DNA of 64,000 bases from Corynebacterium pacaense (GCF_900169525.1 NZ_LT821240.1:124001-188000); one strand, 5' to 3'. Numbered from the stretch's first letter, positions 10,388 to 20,237 are shown. Numbers and translations: made by a program. The notes: generated by a model from the letters alone, not told the origin.

Positions 10388-10915
10388 ATGAAGGTCCACC
10401 CCGATATTCCCGGACAGGATGACCCAGGCCCCGGCCGCCGTCTGGCTGTTGACGTGGGCACCGTCCGAATAGGGGTCGCCTCATCCGATCGGGGCGCCGT
10501 GCTCGCCACCCCCGTGGAGACGATTCCACGGCAGACCGGTTTCAAGGACCGTGACCTTGGCGATATCGACCGGATCCTCGAACTGATCAGGGAGTACGAG
10601 GTGGTTGAAGTGGTCGTTGGACTGCCCGCCGATCTGAAGGGAAACGGTTCCGCAAGCGTCAAGCACGCCAGGGAGATCGCGTTCCGGATCCGCCGCAGAC
10701 TTGAGGCCGAGGGCAGCGGGGTCCCGGTGCGGATGGGCGACGAACGCCTGAGCACCGTCGCCGCGACCCACGCACTGCGCGCCTCGGGGGTCTCGGAGAA
10801 GTCGGGGCGCAAGATCATTGATCAGGCGGCTGCGGTTGCCATTCTGCAGACCTGGTTGGATGGTCGCGCCAATGCCCTCGCGGCAGCAGACGAGAAGGGA
10901 AACCTCCCGGAATGA
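10388..10915 (+). CDS. ruvX: RuvX/YqgF-type putative Holliday junction resolvase or pre-16S rRNA nuclease
   Basis: A 175-residue RNase H-fold protein. The catalytic acidic positions are visible in [12 protein letters not shown] (Asp near residue 22), EVVVGLP (Glu near 75) and GDERLSTV (Asp near 118). The family is credited with pre-16S rRNA 5'-end processing in E. coli and Holliday junction resolution in Mycobacterium. The stop overlaps the mltG start (ATGA), so translation is coupled. A proline-rich leader of about 15 residues precedes the fold. The gene is also written yqgF. Confidence 0.92.
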   Translation: MKVHPDIPGQDDPGPGRRLAVDVGTVRIGVASSDRGAVLATPVETIPRQTGFKDRDLGDIDRILELIREYEVVEVVVGLPADLKGNGSASVKHAREIAFRIRRRLEAEGSGVPVRMGDERLSTVAATHALRASGVSEKSGRKIIDQAAAVAILQTWLDGRANALAAADEKGNLPE

Positions 10916-12108
10916 CAGGCAAGAGGCACGCCCGCGCCACCTTCAAGGGAAGACGGATGGAACCCGTCTACGTCAAGAGGCGTCAGCGATTCATCGCCGT
11001 CGTGATCTCAGCTGTCATCCTGCTCATCGGCGCGACGATCTACATCGGAGTCGCCACCTCCAATCACAGTTCCGTGGTTGCGGACTATGAGGGAAGCGGA
11101 AACGGAACCATGCAGCTGGTCGAAATCCCCGAGGGATCCTCCATGTCGGAGATCGGTCCCGAGCTCGTCGAGCGCGGAATCATCGCCTCGAACGCGTCCT
11201 TCCAGTCCGCGGCCGCGGCCAATCCGGGTGCAGCCAGTATTCAGCCGGGGTTCTTTCGTCTGCAGGAACAGATGAGCGCGGCCTCAGCGGTGTCCGCCCT
11301 GCTCGATCCCGCGAACCAGGTGGATCTGCTCGATATTCACGGCGGCGCCACCCTGATGGATGTCACTGTCGTCGGCGGCGCCACCAGGCTCGGCATCTTC
11401 TCCCAGATCGCCCAGGTGACCTGCACCGCCGGTTCGACCAACTGCATCACCGCGCAGTCGCTTCAGCAGATAGCCTCCACCGTTGCGCCCGCGGAACTCG
11501 GCGTCCCGCAGTGGGCCATCGCCGCCGTGGAATCGCGGGGAAATGACCCCAAGAGGTTGGAGGGCCTGATCATGCCCGGGCGCTACGTGGTCAATCCCGA
11601 GGATGACGCCAGGGGGATTCTCCGGGATCTGATCACCCGCTCAGCCACGCAGTTCGCCGATACCGATATCGAGGGCAGGGCCCGTGTCATCGGGCTGACC
11701 CCCTACGAGCTGCTCACCGCGGCCTCGCTTATTGAACGCGAGGCGCCGGCGGGGGACTTCGACAAGGTGGCCCGCGTGATACTCAACCGGTTGGCGCTTC
11801 CCATGCCCCTGCAGTTCGATTCCACCGTGAACTACGGATTGTCCGAGCAGGAGGTCGCGACCACAGATGAGGATCGCGCCACCGAGACACCGTGGAACAC
11901 CTACGCCAGGGATGGACTTCCGGCGACCCCGATCGCCGCGGCCTCGCTGGAGGCGCTGCACGCGATGGAGAATCCGGCGGAGGGCAGCTGGCTCTACTTC
12001 GTCACCATCGATTCCAGCGGGACGACGGTGTTCAATGACACCTTCGAGCAGCACCAGGAGGACACCCGGCGTGCACTCGAAAGCGGCGTTCTGGACAGTA
12101 ACCGATGA
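10912..12108 (+). CDS. mltG: endolytic murein transglycosylase MltG
   Basis: A 398-residue membrane protein of the YceG/MltG family that cleaves nascent glycan strands in the cell wall. A basic cytoplasmic N-terminus of about 25 residues precedes one transmembrane helix ([20 protein letters not shown], residues 24-43); the outer part has a LysM-like segment and the catalytic domain with the conserved Glu in ASLIEREA, followed by [10 protein letters not shown] and the C-terminal [11 protein letters not shown]. The start overlaps ruvX and the stop overlaps aroE, both by 4 bases. Confidence 0.93.
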   Translation: MTGKRHARATFKGRRMEPVYVKRRQRFIAVVISAVILLIGATIYIGVATSNHSSVVADYEGSGNGTMQLVEIPEGSSMSEIGPELVERGIIASNASFQSAAAANPGAASIQPGFFRLQEQMSAASAVSALLDPANQVDLLDIHGGATLMDVTVVGGATRLGIFSQIAQVTCTAGSTNCITAQSLQQIASTVAPAELGVPQWAIAAVESRGNDPKRLEGLIMPGRYVVNPEDDARGILRDLITRSATQFADTDIEGRARVIGLTPYELLTAASLIEREAPAGDFDKVARVILNRLALPMPLQFDSTVNYGLSEQEVATTDEDRATETPWNTYARDGLPATPIAAASLEALHAMENPAEGSWLYFVTIDSSGTTVFNDTFEQHQEDTRRALESGVLDSNR

Positions 12109-12941
12109 ACCGGTCGATCATCCACCGCGCCGCCGTTCTGGGTCGGCCGATCGAGCACTCCCGCTCACCTGTGCTGCACAACGCCGGTTACGTGGCTCTC
12201 GGCCTGGACGACTGGGAGTACGGTCGTTTCGAGTGCGACGCCGAGTCCCTGCCGCGGCTGGTCAACTCCCTCGATGATTCCTACCGTGGACTCTCGGTGA
12301 CCATGCCGGCCAAATTCGCGGCACTGGCGTTCGCGGAGGAGGCTACCGAACGTGCCCGTCTGATCGGCTCCGCCAACACCCTGGTCCGGACCGGCACAGG
12401 GTGGCGTGCCGATAACACCGATGTCGATGGAATCCGCGGAGCGCTCGCGGAACTGCTTGGGGAGCAGTCGCTCGCAGGACTCAAGGCGGTGGTCGTCGGC
12501 GGCGGTGGCACCGCCCGCCCCGCGATCCGCGCGCTTGTCGACGCCCACGTCGCACACATCACCGTGATCAACCGGAGCGACAGGGTTGCGGAGCTGGCGC
12601 CGCTGGTCGGGGGATCGGAGACGACGCTGTCCCACACCGCCATCGACGGCGATCCGGGTTCCGAGACCGCGGACGCAGCCGTGGTCATCTCCACGGTTCC
12701 CTCCGTCGCCATCGCGGGAATCGAGGACGCGCTGTGCACCGCCCCCGTGCTTGATGTGATCTACGATCCGTGGCCGACCCCGCTTGTCGCACGCGCCAGG
12801 CAGAGGCACCTGCCTGCGGTTGGTGGCCAGGTGATGCTGGCATGCCAGGCCTATGGCCAGTTCGAGCAGTTCACCGGCCTGCGCGCACCCAGGGAGGCGA
12901 TGCGTGCCGCCCTGGACGCCTCCCTGGGCATCACCGCCTGA
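12105..12941 (+). CDS. aroE: shikimate dehydrogenase
   Basis: A 278-residue NADP(H)-dependent enzyme reducing 3-dehydroshikimate to shikimate. Substrate-binding SRSPVLHN (about residues 18-25), catalytic Lys in SVTMPAK (about 64-70), Asp in ADNTDVDG (about 103-110), and the nucleotide loop VGGGGTARPA (about 128) are all present. It is separated from the aroC-aroK-aroB-aroQ run by the short peptidase gene, so most of the pathway is clustered here. ATGA overlap with mltG indicates translational coupling. Confidence 0.94.
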   Translation: MNRSIIHRAAVLGRPIEHSRSPVLHNAGYVALGLDDWEYGRFECDAESLPRLVNSLDDSYRGLSVTMPAKFAALAFAEEATERARLIGSANTLVRTGTGWRADNTDVDGIRGALAELLGEQSLAGLKAVVVGGGGTARPAIRALVDAHVAHITVINRSDRVAELAPLVGGSETTLSHTAIDGDPGSETADAAVVISTVPSVAIAGIEDALCTAPVLDVIYDPWPTPLVARARQRHLPAVGGQVMLACQAYGQFEQFTGLRAPREAMRAALDASLGITA

Positions 12942-12987
12942 CCGGCCCGGGGAACCCGGAGCCACCTCCGCGGAGTCCAACAGGGAT

Positions 12988-13383
12988 GTGACGGTTCTTT
13001 TCCTTTTCTGGGTGCTGTGCCTGAGTCTCATTGATGTCCGCGTCCACCGGCTGCCCGATCAGCTGACCCTTCCGGGTGCCGCGGTGGCGGCCGCCTGGGC
13101 ACTTGCGCATGATCCCACATGGATTCTCGGGGGTGTGGGGTGGGCCGGCATCTATCTGCTCACCGGCGTCGTGGTGGGTGGTATCGGGGGTGGGGACATC
13201 AAGTTCGCCCTCGGACTCGGGATCGTGGCGGCCTCCGCCGCACCCGCGGCCTGGGTCGGTGCCGTGGTGGGGGCGTCGATAGTATCCCTTGCCGGCTCCC
13301 GTGTTCTGCGCGGGGGACGCGGTGGTGAGATCCCCCACGGGCCGGGTATGGCGATCGCGACGGTTGTGGCGATTGCGGCATGA
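12988..13383 (+). CDS. short type IV prepilin peptidase (A24 domain only)
   Basis: A very hydrophobic protein of about 131 residues. The two aspartates of the A24 aspartic peptidases are visible in SLIDVRVHRLPD (near residue 12) and in GGGDIKFALGLG (near 70). It lacks the N-terminal methyltransferase/zinc domain of full-length PilD, like archaeal and many actinobacterial enzymes. I took the GTG at 12988, which begins VTVLFLFWVLCLSLID; the open frame upstream overlaps aroE and is Pro/Ser-rich shadow. No pilin or secretion genes lie in the window, so its substrate is unknown. Confidence 0.8.
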   Translation: MTVLFLFWVLCLSLIDVRVHRLPDQLTLPGAAVAAAWALAHDPTWILGGVGWAGIYLLTGVVVGGIGGGDIKFALGLGIVAASAAPAAWVGAVVGASIVSLAGSRVLRGGRGGEIPHGPGMAIATVVAIAA

Positions 13384-13416
13384 GGTGGCCGATTACTCCC
13401 ATATTTCCCGGCTCAT

Positions 13417-13432
13417 GCGATAATGCTAGGCA
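13417..13432 (+). promoter_or_regulatory. candidate extended -10 promoter giving leaderless aroC
   Basis: TGC-GATAAT (extended -10 TGn, -10 at 13419-13424) ends 7 bases before the ATG at 13432, so transcription would begin at or beside the A of the start codon. No Shine-Dalgarno sequence stands before that ATG. Confidence 0.55.
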
Positions 13433-14646
13433 TGCTTCGATGGACAACAGCAGGTGAATCCCACGGCCAGGCACTGATTGCCCTGGTTGAACACATGCCA
13501 GCGGGTGTGCCGCTGTCAAAGGATGAGGTTGCGCACCAGCTCGCGCGACGCCGACTGGGGTACGGGCGCGGGGCCCGCATGAAGTTTGAACAGGACGAAC
13601 TGACCTTCCTCAGTGGAATCCGTCACGGGCTGACATTGGGAAGCCCGATCGCCATCATGATCGGCAACACCGAATGGCCGAAGTGGACCACCATCATGTC
13701 CTCCGACGCCCTGGACTTGGACGACCCCGAGAACGCGGCGGCCCTTGCCTCCGGCCGCGGAGCCAAACTGACCAGGCCGCGCCCCGGACACGCGGACTTC
13801 GCGGGAATGCTCAAATACGGTTTCGATGACGCCCGCAACGTTCTCGAGCGCTCCTCGGCAAGGGAGACCGCCGCGCGCGTCGCCGCCGCGACGGTTGCAC
13901 GGTCGCTTCTCAGGGAAACCCTCGGGGTGGAGGTTCTCTCCCACGTCATCTCCATCGGCGCCTCCGACCCCTATGACGGTGACGCACCCTCCTTCGCCGA
14001 CATCGGCGCCATCGACGATTCCCCCGTCCGCGCCTTCGGAAGCGATGCGGAGGTCTCCATGATCGCCGAGATCGAGTCGGCGAAGAAGGCAGGGGACACC
14101 CTCGGCGGCATCGTCGAGGTCATCGTGGAGGGACTGCCCATCGGCCTGGGCTCCCACATCTCCGGTGAGGACCGGCTCGATGCGCAGCTCGCCGCCGCCC
14201 TGATGGGAATTCAGGCGATCAAGGGCGTGGAGGTCGGAGATGGTTTCGCGGAAGCGAGACGCCGTGGATCCGAGGCCCATGACGAGATTTTCCGGGACGC
14301 GCGGGGGCTACACCGCGGCACCAACCGTGCCGGCGGTCTCGAGGGCGGGATGACCAACGGTGAAACCCTGCGTCTGCGCGCCGCCATGAAGCCGATCTCA
14401 ACGGTACCCAGGGCACTGTCGACCGTGGACATGGCGTCGGGAAGCCCGGCGACGGGCATCCACCAGCGTTCCGACGTCTGTGCCGTGCCCGCGGCAGGCG
14501 TGGTCGCCGAGGCGATGGTGGCACTGGTACTCGCCCGCGCTGTTCTGACCAAGTTCGGCGGTGATTCGCTCGGGGAGACCAGGGACAGCATTGAATCCTA
14601 TGTGGCGAGGGTGACCAGGCGATTGGAGTTCAATGACGGTGAATAG
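13432..14646 (+). CDS. aroC: chorismate synthase
   Basis: A 404-residue FMN-dependent enzyme making chorismate from EPSP, the last common step of aromatic synthesis. Signature segments: [11 protein letters not shown] at the N-terminus, [16 protein letters not shown], and the C-terminal [19 protein letters not shown] chose the ATG at 13432 ([12 protein letters not shown]) rather than the one at 13423, because the upstream ATG lies inside the likely -10 element and [12 protein letters not shown] is the usual N-terminus. The 3' end overlaps aroK by 14 bases. Confidence 0.96.
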   Translation: MLRWTTAGESHGQALIALVEHMPAGVPLSKDEVAHQLARRRLGYGRGARMKFEQDELTFLSGIRHGLTLGSPIAIMIGNTEWPKWTTIMSSDALDLDDPENAAALASGRGAKLTRPRPGHADFAGMLKYGFDDARNVLERSSARETAARVAAATVARSLLRETLGVEVLSHVISIGASDPYDGDAPSFADIGAIDDSPVRAFGSDAEVSMIAEIESAKKAGDTLGGIVEVIVEGLPIGLGSHISGEDRLDAQLAAALMGIQAIKGVEVGDGFAEARRRGSEAHDEIFRDARGLHRGTNRAGGLEGGMTNGETLRLRAAMKPISTVPRALSTVDMASGSPATGIHQRSDVCAVPAAGVVAEAMVALVLARAVLTKFGGDSLGETRDSIESYVARVTRRLEFNDGE

Positions 14647-15163
14647 CCCACTGCGTCCCCTGGTCGTCCTCGTCGGCCCGCCCGGCGCTGGAAAGTCCAC
14701 CATCGGCCGCCGGCTGGCGCGGGCGCTCAACACCGGGTTGGTCGATTCCGATGAGCTCATTGAGCAGGCGATGAACAAATCCTGCGGTGAGGTCTTCTCC
14801 GAACTCGGCGAGGAACGCTTCCGCGAACTGGAGGCGAAGCACGTCGCGGAGGCCCTGCACAGCGACGGCGTGGTCAGTCTCGGTGGCGGTGCGGTGCTCA
14901 CCGCCTCCACCCGCGAACTCCTCAGGGACCACGATGTGGTGTGGATCGACGTCTCCGTCGAGGAGGGTGTGCGCCGGACCGCGGGGGAGAGAACTCGACC
15001 CGTATTAGCGGCGGACAACCCCGCCGAGCACTACCGTGGACTGCTGGAGGCGCGCCGCCCCTTCTACCGGGAGGTCTCCACATACAGGGTGCGCACAAAT
15101 TCCCGCAGTCCCCAGCAGGTTGTGGCACAGGTGCTCGCACACCTGGACAACACCGAGGACTAG
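14633..15163 (+). CDS. aroK: shikimate kinase
   Basis: A 176-residue P-loop kinase phosphorylating shikimate at O3. Walker [10 protein letters not shown] (about residues 15-23), shikimate-binding Asp in DSDELIE, and the GGGAVL and RTRPVL (LID arginine) segments are present. Start ATG 14633 lies inside the end of aroC and is preceded by TTGGAG, consistent with coupling. AroC, aroK, aroB and aroQ run in the same direction with short gaps. Confidence 0.95.
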   Translation: MTVNSPLRPLVVLVGPPGAGKSTIGRRLARALNTGLVDSDELIEQAMNKSCGEVFSELGEERFRELEAKHVAEALHSDGVVSLGGGAVLTASTRELLRDHDVVWIDVSVEEGVRRTAGERTRPVLAADNPAEHYRGLLEARRPFYREVSTYRVRTNSRSPQQVVAQVLAHLDNTED

Positions 15164-15205
15164 CTGTCCCCCGTGACCAAAAACCATGAAAGGTTGTGAG
15201 CGCCA

Positions 15206-16309
15206 GTGAGCGCCGAGGCTACTGTTTCGACCACCGTCACCGTCAACGGTGCATCCCCCTACGAGGTCACCATTGGCGAGAACCTCGGATCCCTGATCGT
15301 CGACCGCGTGGCACACTCCGGTGCGGCCCAGGTTGCCATCGTGCACCAACCCGCGATGGCGGGGGTCGCCGCGGAGTTGGGGTCCGCATTCGCGGCAGCC
15401 GGGGTCCGGGTGCAGCAGCTGGCTGTTCCCGATGCCGAGGCCGCCAAGACCCTGGAGGTGGCGGGACGGTGCTGGGACGCCCTCGGTGAGGCGGCCTTCG
15501 GACGCCGTGACATAGTCATCGGGCTCGGTGGCGGTGCCGCCACCGATCTCGCCGGCTTCATCGCCGCGGCCTGGATGCGAGGGGTCCGTGTCATCCAGGT
15601 GCCCACCACGCTGCTCGCAATGGTCGATGCCGCGGTGGGCGGAAAGACAGGCATCAACACCTCCGCGGGGAAGAACCTCGTCGGAGCCTTCCATGAACCG
15701 GATTCGGTGTTCATCGACATCAACCGTCTGCGCACCCTTCCTGAGGATGAGATCATCGCCGGCTCCGCGGAGATCATCAAGACCGGTTTCATCGCCGATC
15801 CGGTGATCCTGGATCTCTATGAAACCGACCCTGCCGCCTGCCTGCGGACGACACCCGGGGATTCGAACCTCCCTGAGCTGATTGCGCGTTCGGTGACCGT
15901 CAAGGCGGCCGTGGTAGGGCAGGATCTGAAGGAATCAGGTCTCCGCGAAATACTCAACTACGGTCACACCTTCGGCCACGCCGTTGAGCTCAGGGAACAC
16001 TTCGGGTGGAGGCACGGCAACGCGGTGGCCGTCGGCATGATGTTCATCGCCCATCTCTCTCACCGCGCGGGGCTCATCGACGCCCGGCTGCTTGAACGCC
16101 ACCGCGCCATTCTGGAATCGGTGGGTCTACCCACTACATATACCGGCTCCGTCTTCGATCAGCTCTATGAGGGCATGACCCGGGACAAGAAGAACCGTGA
16201 CGGCGACATCCGCTTCGTCGCCCTGCGAGGCGTGGGCGATGTGACCAGACTCGAGGGACCCGGCCGCGAGGAGCTGCTGGCCGCCTACGAGGACATCAGC
16301 AGTAACTAG
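15206..16309 (+). CDS. aroB: 3-dehydroquinate synthase
   Basis: A 367-residue NAD- and Zn/Co-dependent enzyme converting DAHP to 3-dehydroquinate. NAD-binding [13 protein letters not shown] (about residue 108), [19 protein letters not shown], and zinc ligands in EIIKTG and [11 protein letters not shown] are visible. The GTG at 15206 is in the right frame; a nearby GTG at 15196 belongs to a different frame that produces no conserved protein. GAAAGG stands 12 bases upstream. Confidence 0.96.
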   Translation: MSAEATVSTTVTVNGASPYEVTIGENLGSLIVDRVAHSGAAQVAIVHQPAMAGVAAELGSAFAAAGVRVQQLAVPDAEAAKTLEVAGRCWDALGEAAFGRRDIVIGLGGGAATDLAGFIAAAWMRGVRVIQVPTTLLAMVDAAVGGKTGINTSAGKNLVGAFHEPDSVFIDINRLRTLPEDEIIAGSAEIIKTGFIADPVILDLYETDPAACLRTTPGDSNLPELIARSVTVKAAVVGQDLKESGLREILNYGHTFGHAVELREHFGWRHGNAVAVGMMFIAHLSHRAGLIDARLLERHRAILESVGLPTTYTGSVFDQLYEGMTRDKKNRDGDIRFVALRGVGDVTRLEGPGREELLAAYEDISSN

Positions 16310-16348
16310 CCCCCGCCCCTCAACCCCCGCACCCACGAAAGGCCGCAC

Positions 16349-16786
16349 GTGCACATCCTGATCATCAACGGACCCAATCTCGACCGACTGGGCAAACGCC
16401 AACCGGAGGTCTACGGTTCCACGACCCTCGCGGATGTGGAGAAACGAATCACCTCGAGCGCAGCCAGCCTCGGTGTGACCGTCGGTTTCGTGCAGTCCAA
16501 CCACGAGGGAGACCTCATCGACGCCGTTCACGGCGCCGCGGACAATGGCTATCCCGTGATCATCAACCCCGGTGGATTCACCCACACCTCCGTCGCCCTG
16601 CGCGATGCGCTCCAGGAGGTCGCCGACGGTGCCGGTTTTGTGGAGGTGCACATTTCCAACGTCCACGCCCGTGAACCGTTTCGCGGGCACAGCTACCTCT
16701 CCGGGATCGCCCGCGGTGTGATCGCCGGTCTCGGCGTCACCGGATACGAGCTCGCACTGAGGTACTTCTGCGAGGCGGAAGGCTGA
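16349..16786 (+). CDS. aroQ: type II 3-dehydroquinate dehydratase
   Basis: A 145-residue dodecameric type II dehydroquinase. Conserved blocks: [19 protein letters not shown] with the catalytic Tyr, [27 protein letters not shown] and the His of RGHSYLS. Start GTG 16349 follows GAAAGG. In C. glutamicum literature the equivalent gene is called aroD. It completes DHQ synthase/dehydratase steps beside aroB. Confidence 0.96.
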   Translation: MHILIINGPNLDRLGKRQPEVYGSTTLADVEKRITSSAASLGVTVGFVQSNHEGDLIDAVHGAADNGYPVIINPGGFTHTSVALRDALQEVADGAGFVEVHISNVHAREPFRGHSYLSGIARGVIAGLGVTGYELALRYFCEAEG

Positions 16787-16836
16787 ATCCGCACGTTCCG
16801 CCGTCACCGACCATCCTGATCAACTAAGTTGGGCGT

Positions 16837-16853
16837 AATCTCCAATGGAGATT
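16837..16853 (+). promoter_or_regulatory. perfect inverted repeat in the pepQ upstream region
   Basis: AATCTCC-AAT-GGAGATT is a perfect 7-base inverted repeat with a 3-base centre. It overlaps a -10-like TAATCT at 16836-16841, so it would lie over the start of a pepQ transcript. It could be an operator or an RNA hairpin; no regulator is assigned. Confidence 0.4.
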
Positions 16854-16916
16854 CGGAGACAATCTTGTGACCCGGTCGGGAACACTGCCCGGCCCGTGAA
16901 GTGAAGGAGTGACAGT

Positions 16917-18008
16917 ATGCCACTGGCAGATACACGGTTTGCAACCCGAAGGCGGGCACTGGCTGCGAAGCTCGCGGCTCAGCGCATTGATTCGATTGTG
17001 GTGACCAGCCCGATCCATGTGCGCTACCTCTCCGGCTTCACCGGTTCCAACGGTGCGCTGCTGCTGAACAAGGATCTGTCCGCACGAATCTGCACCGATG
17101 GCAGATACACCACCCAGATCGCGGAGGAGGTACCCGATATCGACGCACTGATTGAACGTAACTCCGCGGTCGAGCTCCTCAGGACGGTCGAGGGACCGCG
17201 AAGGGTGGCCTTCGAGGCGGCCCAGACCACCGTCGCACAACTGGAGTCACTGACCGCGGCACTGAATGAGGATGTCAACCTCTTCCCGGTCACCGGCGTG
17301 GTGGAATCAATCCGTCTGATCAAGGATCCCTTCGAGCTCGATCGGCTCCGGGAGGTGGCGCAGCTGGCCTCCCAGGCCTTCGAGGATCTCATCGCCGCCG
17401 GTGAACTGGCCCAGGGCCGCAGCGAACGCCAGGTGGCGGCGGATCTGGAGTACCGCATGCGCCTGGGCGGTGCGGAGCGTCCGAGTTTTGATACGATCGT
17501 CGCCTCCGGCCCGAACTCCGCGAAACCGCACCACGGCGCGGGGGAGCGGGTGATCCAGCACGGGGACATTGTCACCATTGATTTCGGTGCCCACGCGCGC
17601 GGCTTCAACTCGGACATGACCAGGACCATCATCATGGGCGAGGCCGGTGACTTTGAAACAGAGATCTACGACCTCGTGCTCCGGGCCCAGCTGGCCGGAG
17701 TGGAGGCCTCATATGCCGGAACGAAGCTCTCCGACATCGATCTGGCCTGCCGTTCCGTCATTGAGGACGGTGGGTACGGGGAGTATTTCGTGCATTCCAC
17801 CGGACACGGCATCGGCCTCGAGGTCCATGAGGCGCCCAGTGCGGCCCGCACCTCCACAGGGGTGCTCGAAGCCGGTTCCACACTGACCATCGAACCGGGA
17901 ATCTACGTCCCGGGCAGGGGCGGGGTGCGCATTGAGGATACCCTGATCATTACCAACGGTGCGCCGGAAATCATCACCAAGGTGGGGAAGGACCTCCGCG
18001 TGGTGTAA
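16917..18008 (+). CDS. pepQ: Xaa-Pro aminopeptidase/dipeptidase, M24 family
   Basis: A 363-residue cytoplasmic M24B metallopeptidase cleaving X-Pro bonds. The N-terminal creatinase-like domain ([14 protein letters not shown]) precedes the pita-bread catalytic domain, whose five metal ligands lie in [37 protein letters not shown] and GVRIEDT. Start ATG 16917 follows GAAGGAG. It leads into efp, an order common in actinobacteria. Whether it is an aminopeptidase (PepP) or prolidase (PepQ) cannot be settled by reading. Confidence 0.9.
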   Translation: MPLADTRFATRRRALAAKLAAQRIDSIVVTSPIHVRYLSGFTGSNGALLLNKDLSARICTDGRYTTQIAEEVPDIDALIERNSAVELLRTVEGPRRVAFEAAQTTVAQLESLTAALNEDVNLFPVTGVVESIRLIKDPFELDRLREVAQLASQAFEDLIAAGELAQGRSERQVAADLEYRMRLGGAERPSFDTIVASGPNSAKPHHGAGERVIQHGDIVTIDFGAHARGFNSDMTRTIIMGEAGDFETEIYDLVLRAQLAGVEASYAGTKLSDIDLACRSVIEDGGYGEYFVHSTGHGIGLEVHEAPSAARTSTGVLEAGSTLTIEPGIYVPGRGGVRIEDTLIITNGAPEIITKVGKDLRVV

Positions 18009-18025
18009 TCTGGGTGAGCTATTCA

Positions 18026-18059
18026 GTCACCGCGATTCGCGCATGCGGGATGCGGTGAC
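18026..18059 (+). other. hairpin in the pepQ-efp gap
   Basis: GTCACCGC (18026-18033) pairs perfectly with GCGGTGAC (18052-18059), and the inner CGC/GCG can extend it. It sits between the pepQ stop and the efp ribosome site, so it could be a terminator or leader hairpin. A TAATCT -10-like box overlaps the pepQ stop at 18006-18011. Confidence 0.4.
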
Positions 18060-18093
18060 ACACCTAAAGCCAACCACGAGGGAGATCAAATCC

Positions 18094-18657
18094 GTGGCAA
18101 CAACCGCTGATTTCAAGAACGGTCTTGTGCTCAAGATCGACGGCAAGCTGCAGCAGATCATCGAGTTCCAGCACGTCAAGCCGGGCAAGGGCCCCGCATT
18201 CGTGCGCACCAAGCTCAAGGACGTGGTCACGGGCAAGACCGTGGACAAGACCTGGAACGCCGGTGTCAAGGTTGAGACCGCCACCGTGGACCGCCGCGAC
18301 ATGACCTACCTCTACAATGACGGCTCCTCCTACGTTCTCATGGATGACAAGACCTTTGAGCAGGTGGAACTGCCCCATGATTCCTTCGGGTTCGCCGGAA
18401 ACTTCCTGCTGGAGAACATGCGTGTCCAGGTATCCTTCCACGAGGGCGAGGCCCTCTTCGGTGAGCTGCCCGTCTCCGTTGATCTCCGTGTCGAGCACAC
18501 CGACCCAGGCCTGCAGGGCGACCGCTCCACCGGGGGCACCAAGCCCGCGACCCTGGAGACCGGAGCCGAGATCCAGGTGCCCCTGTTCATTGAGACCGGA
18601 AACGTCCTCAAGGTTGACACCCGGGACGGCTCCTACCTCTCGCGTGTGAACAACTAG
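18094..18657 (+). CDS. efp: elongation factor P
   Basis: A 187-residue translation factor that relieves ribosome stalling at polyproline. KOW-like N-terminal domain with the loop [13 protein letters not shown] carrying the conserved Lys, then two OB domains ending in [19 protein letters not shown]. Start GTG 18094 is preceded by GAGGGAG; the frame is open upstream through the pepQ end but that part is not EF-P. Length equals that typical of the family. Confidence 0.97.
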   Translation: MATTADFKNGLVLKIDGKLQQIIEFQHVKPGKGPAFVRTKLKDVVTGKTVDKTWNAGVKVETATVDRRDMTYLYNDGSSYVLMDDKTFEQVELPHDSFGFAGNFLLENMRVQVSFHEGEALFGELPVSVDLRVEHTDPGLQGDRSTGGTKPATLETGAEIQVPLFIETGNVLKVDTRDGSYLSRVNN

Positions 18658-18728
18658 GCACCACCCCTCATGGAGGGCGGATCCCACACCGCCTTCCCCT
18701 ATGCGAACAGGAACTAAGAGAACTCAAC

Positions 18729-19334
18729 GTGAGTGAGCGTCTGAAAGGCCATAAGCGTCACGGATCCAGGTACAAGGCACGTCGCCGTGCGGTGGACATC
18801 CTCTTCGAGGCGGAATCCCGCGACGTGGACCCGGTGGCGATCATCGATGATCGCAGGGCACTGTCGGTGGGCACCGACGCCGCGGTGGCTCCGGTCGCCG
18901 AGTACACCGCAACCATCGTTGAGGGTGTGGCCGTTGAACTCGATGGCATCGACACGATTCTCGACGAGCACATCTCCGATACCTGGACGCTGAACCGGCT
19001 GCCATCGGTGGACCGTGCGATTCTGCGCGTCGCGGCCTGGGAGATGCTGTTCAACCACGAGGTCCCCGTCCCGACCACGGTCGTGGAAGCGGTGGAAATC
19101 GCCTCAGAGTATTCCACCGACAACTCCAGCGCATACATAAACGCAACCCTGGACGCGATGGCGTCCAAGGTCGATCAGTTGAGGGACCGTGCCGCGAATC
19201 CACACGCCACGTCACCGGCCGAGGACACCTCCGCGCCACCGGCTCCGTGGGACGATTCCCTCGATGAGGAGGAACCGGATCTTCACCCGCACGGTGATGA
19301 GCCGAACACCGGAGCCCCCGGGGAACGTCCCTAG
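18729..19334 (+). CDS. nusB: transcription antitermination factor NusB
   Basis: A 201-residue protein: the all-helical NusB domain (RYKARRRAVDILFEAE to NSSAYINATLDAMA, residues about 14-145) plus an unusually acidic, proline-rich C-terminal tail of about 50 residues that the core family lacks. NusB binds boxA RNA with S10 in rRNA antitermination. Start GTG 18729. Its stop shares the palindrome CTAG with the stop of the opposing YbjN gene, a 4-base tail-to-tail overlap. Confidence 0.94.
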   Translation: MSERLKGHKRHGSRYKARRRAVDILFEAESRDVDPVAIIDDRRALSVGTDAAVAPVAEYTATIVEGVAVELDGIDTILDEHISDTWTLNRLPSVDRAILRVAAWEMLFNHEVPVPTTVVEAVEIASEYSTDNSSAYINATLDAMASKVDQLRDRAANPHATSPAEDTSAPPAPWDDSLDEEEPDLHPHGDEPNTGAPGERP

Positions 19335-19777
19335 ACCCCCTGACCGAGCTGCGTCCCGGCCTCCTCAACGGCCTTCTGGACGCCGAGCACGTGGTCGATG
19401 GCCACCTTCAGTGCCATGGACAGCTGGGTGTCGGTGAGGCCCGCCGCGACGGGGATGTCCTTCTCGGCGCGGACGATGACCTTCTCACCGCGATCCATGG
19501 CAACCGCCTTGGCGGCGAAGTTGAAGCAGTTGACCTGGTTGCATGCCAGATGCCAGCGCGGATCCCCCTCGGACACCGCCGTCGTGGTCTCGTGGTCGGC
19601 GCGGACGATGAGGACGGAGTCCAGCAGGGCGAAAATCACGGGATAGCCGTTGAGGTTCGCGGATGCGACCGGGGCGGGGCTGTCCGGTTCGGTTGACACC
19701 GACAGCGTGATCCCGAATTCCCGCATGATGCGGACCACCTGATCGATGGTCACCGCGTGTGGATCAGACGTGGTCAT
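19331..19777 (-). CDS. YbjN-domain protein (second gene of pair)
   Basis: A 148-residue soluble protein with a YbjN-type (type III secretion chaperone-like fold) domain: predicted alternating strands, FNFAAKAVAMDRG and a helical C-terminus. No catalytic motif is visible and the function is unknown; E. coli YbjN has been linked to stress and motility regulation. Start ATG 19777 is chosen for its GGGAGGA ribosome site, which lies inside the upstream gene; the two genes overlap by 14 bases and are therefore translationally coupled. Confidence 0.7.
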   Translation of the reverse strand: MTTSDPHAVTIDQVVRIMREFGITLSVSTEPDSPAPVASANLNGYPVIFALLDSVLIVRADHETTTAVSEGDPRWHLACNQVNCFNFAAKAVAMDRGEKVIVRAEKDIPVAAGLTDTQLSMALKVAIDHVLGVQKAVEEAGTQLGQGV

Positions 19778-20237
19778 CGTGATTGTCCTCCCATGTGACA
19801 AGTTCGGGAAACTGCTGTTCGAGCCAGGTGAAGCAGGCGATCGTCGCGTCGAGCGTGCTCATGATGAACGCCCCCGTCTGGTTGTAGCTGATTCCGGAGC
19901 CGGTGGAAATCTGACGGACCCCGTTGATGGCGAGCGTGCCCTCGCCGGCCTCGAAGAAGCGCAGTGTGGGGGCGAACTGGGTGAGATTCCACTCGTTGGT
20001 GGCCGCGAGCACCTCCGCCGCCTGCGCGGTCGGCGGCATCCCGCGCCACATGGCCTCGACGGCCAGTGCACCGTCCAGTTGGGCGATGCTGATGGCGGCG
20101 TTGATGAAACCGGTGCGGATGACGTCCGTGCCCCCGTGCTCCTCACGTCGGTAGTCGAGCTGTTCCTCGTCGAGAATTCTGGCCACGGTGTCAAGGCGCA
20201 GCGTCCTGACCTCGTGGGGTGAGGATTCTTCTGTCAC
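19764..20237 (-). CDS. YbjN-domain protein (first gene of pair)
   Basis: A 157-residue soluble protein with a YbjN-like domain (LDTVARILDEEQLDYR at the N-terminus, SYNQTGAFIMSTLDATIACF near the C-terminus). It looks like a diverged paralogue of the gene it overlaps. The start is GTG 20237; no strong ribosome site precedes it. Actinobacterial genomes commonly carry tandem YbjN genes, but no activity is established. It follows the TIGR01777 gene by 62 bases on the same strand. Confidence 0.7.
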   Translation of the reverse strand: MTEESSPHEVRTLRLDTVARILDEEQLDYRREEHGGTDVIRTGFINAAISIAQLDGALAVEAMWRGMPPTAQAAEVLAATNEWNLTQFAPTLRFFEAGEGTLAINGVRQISTGSGISYNQTGAFIMSTLDATIACFTWLEQQFPELVTWEDNHDDHV

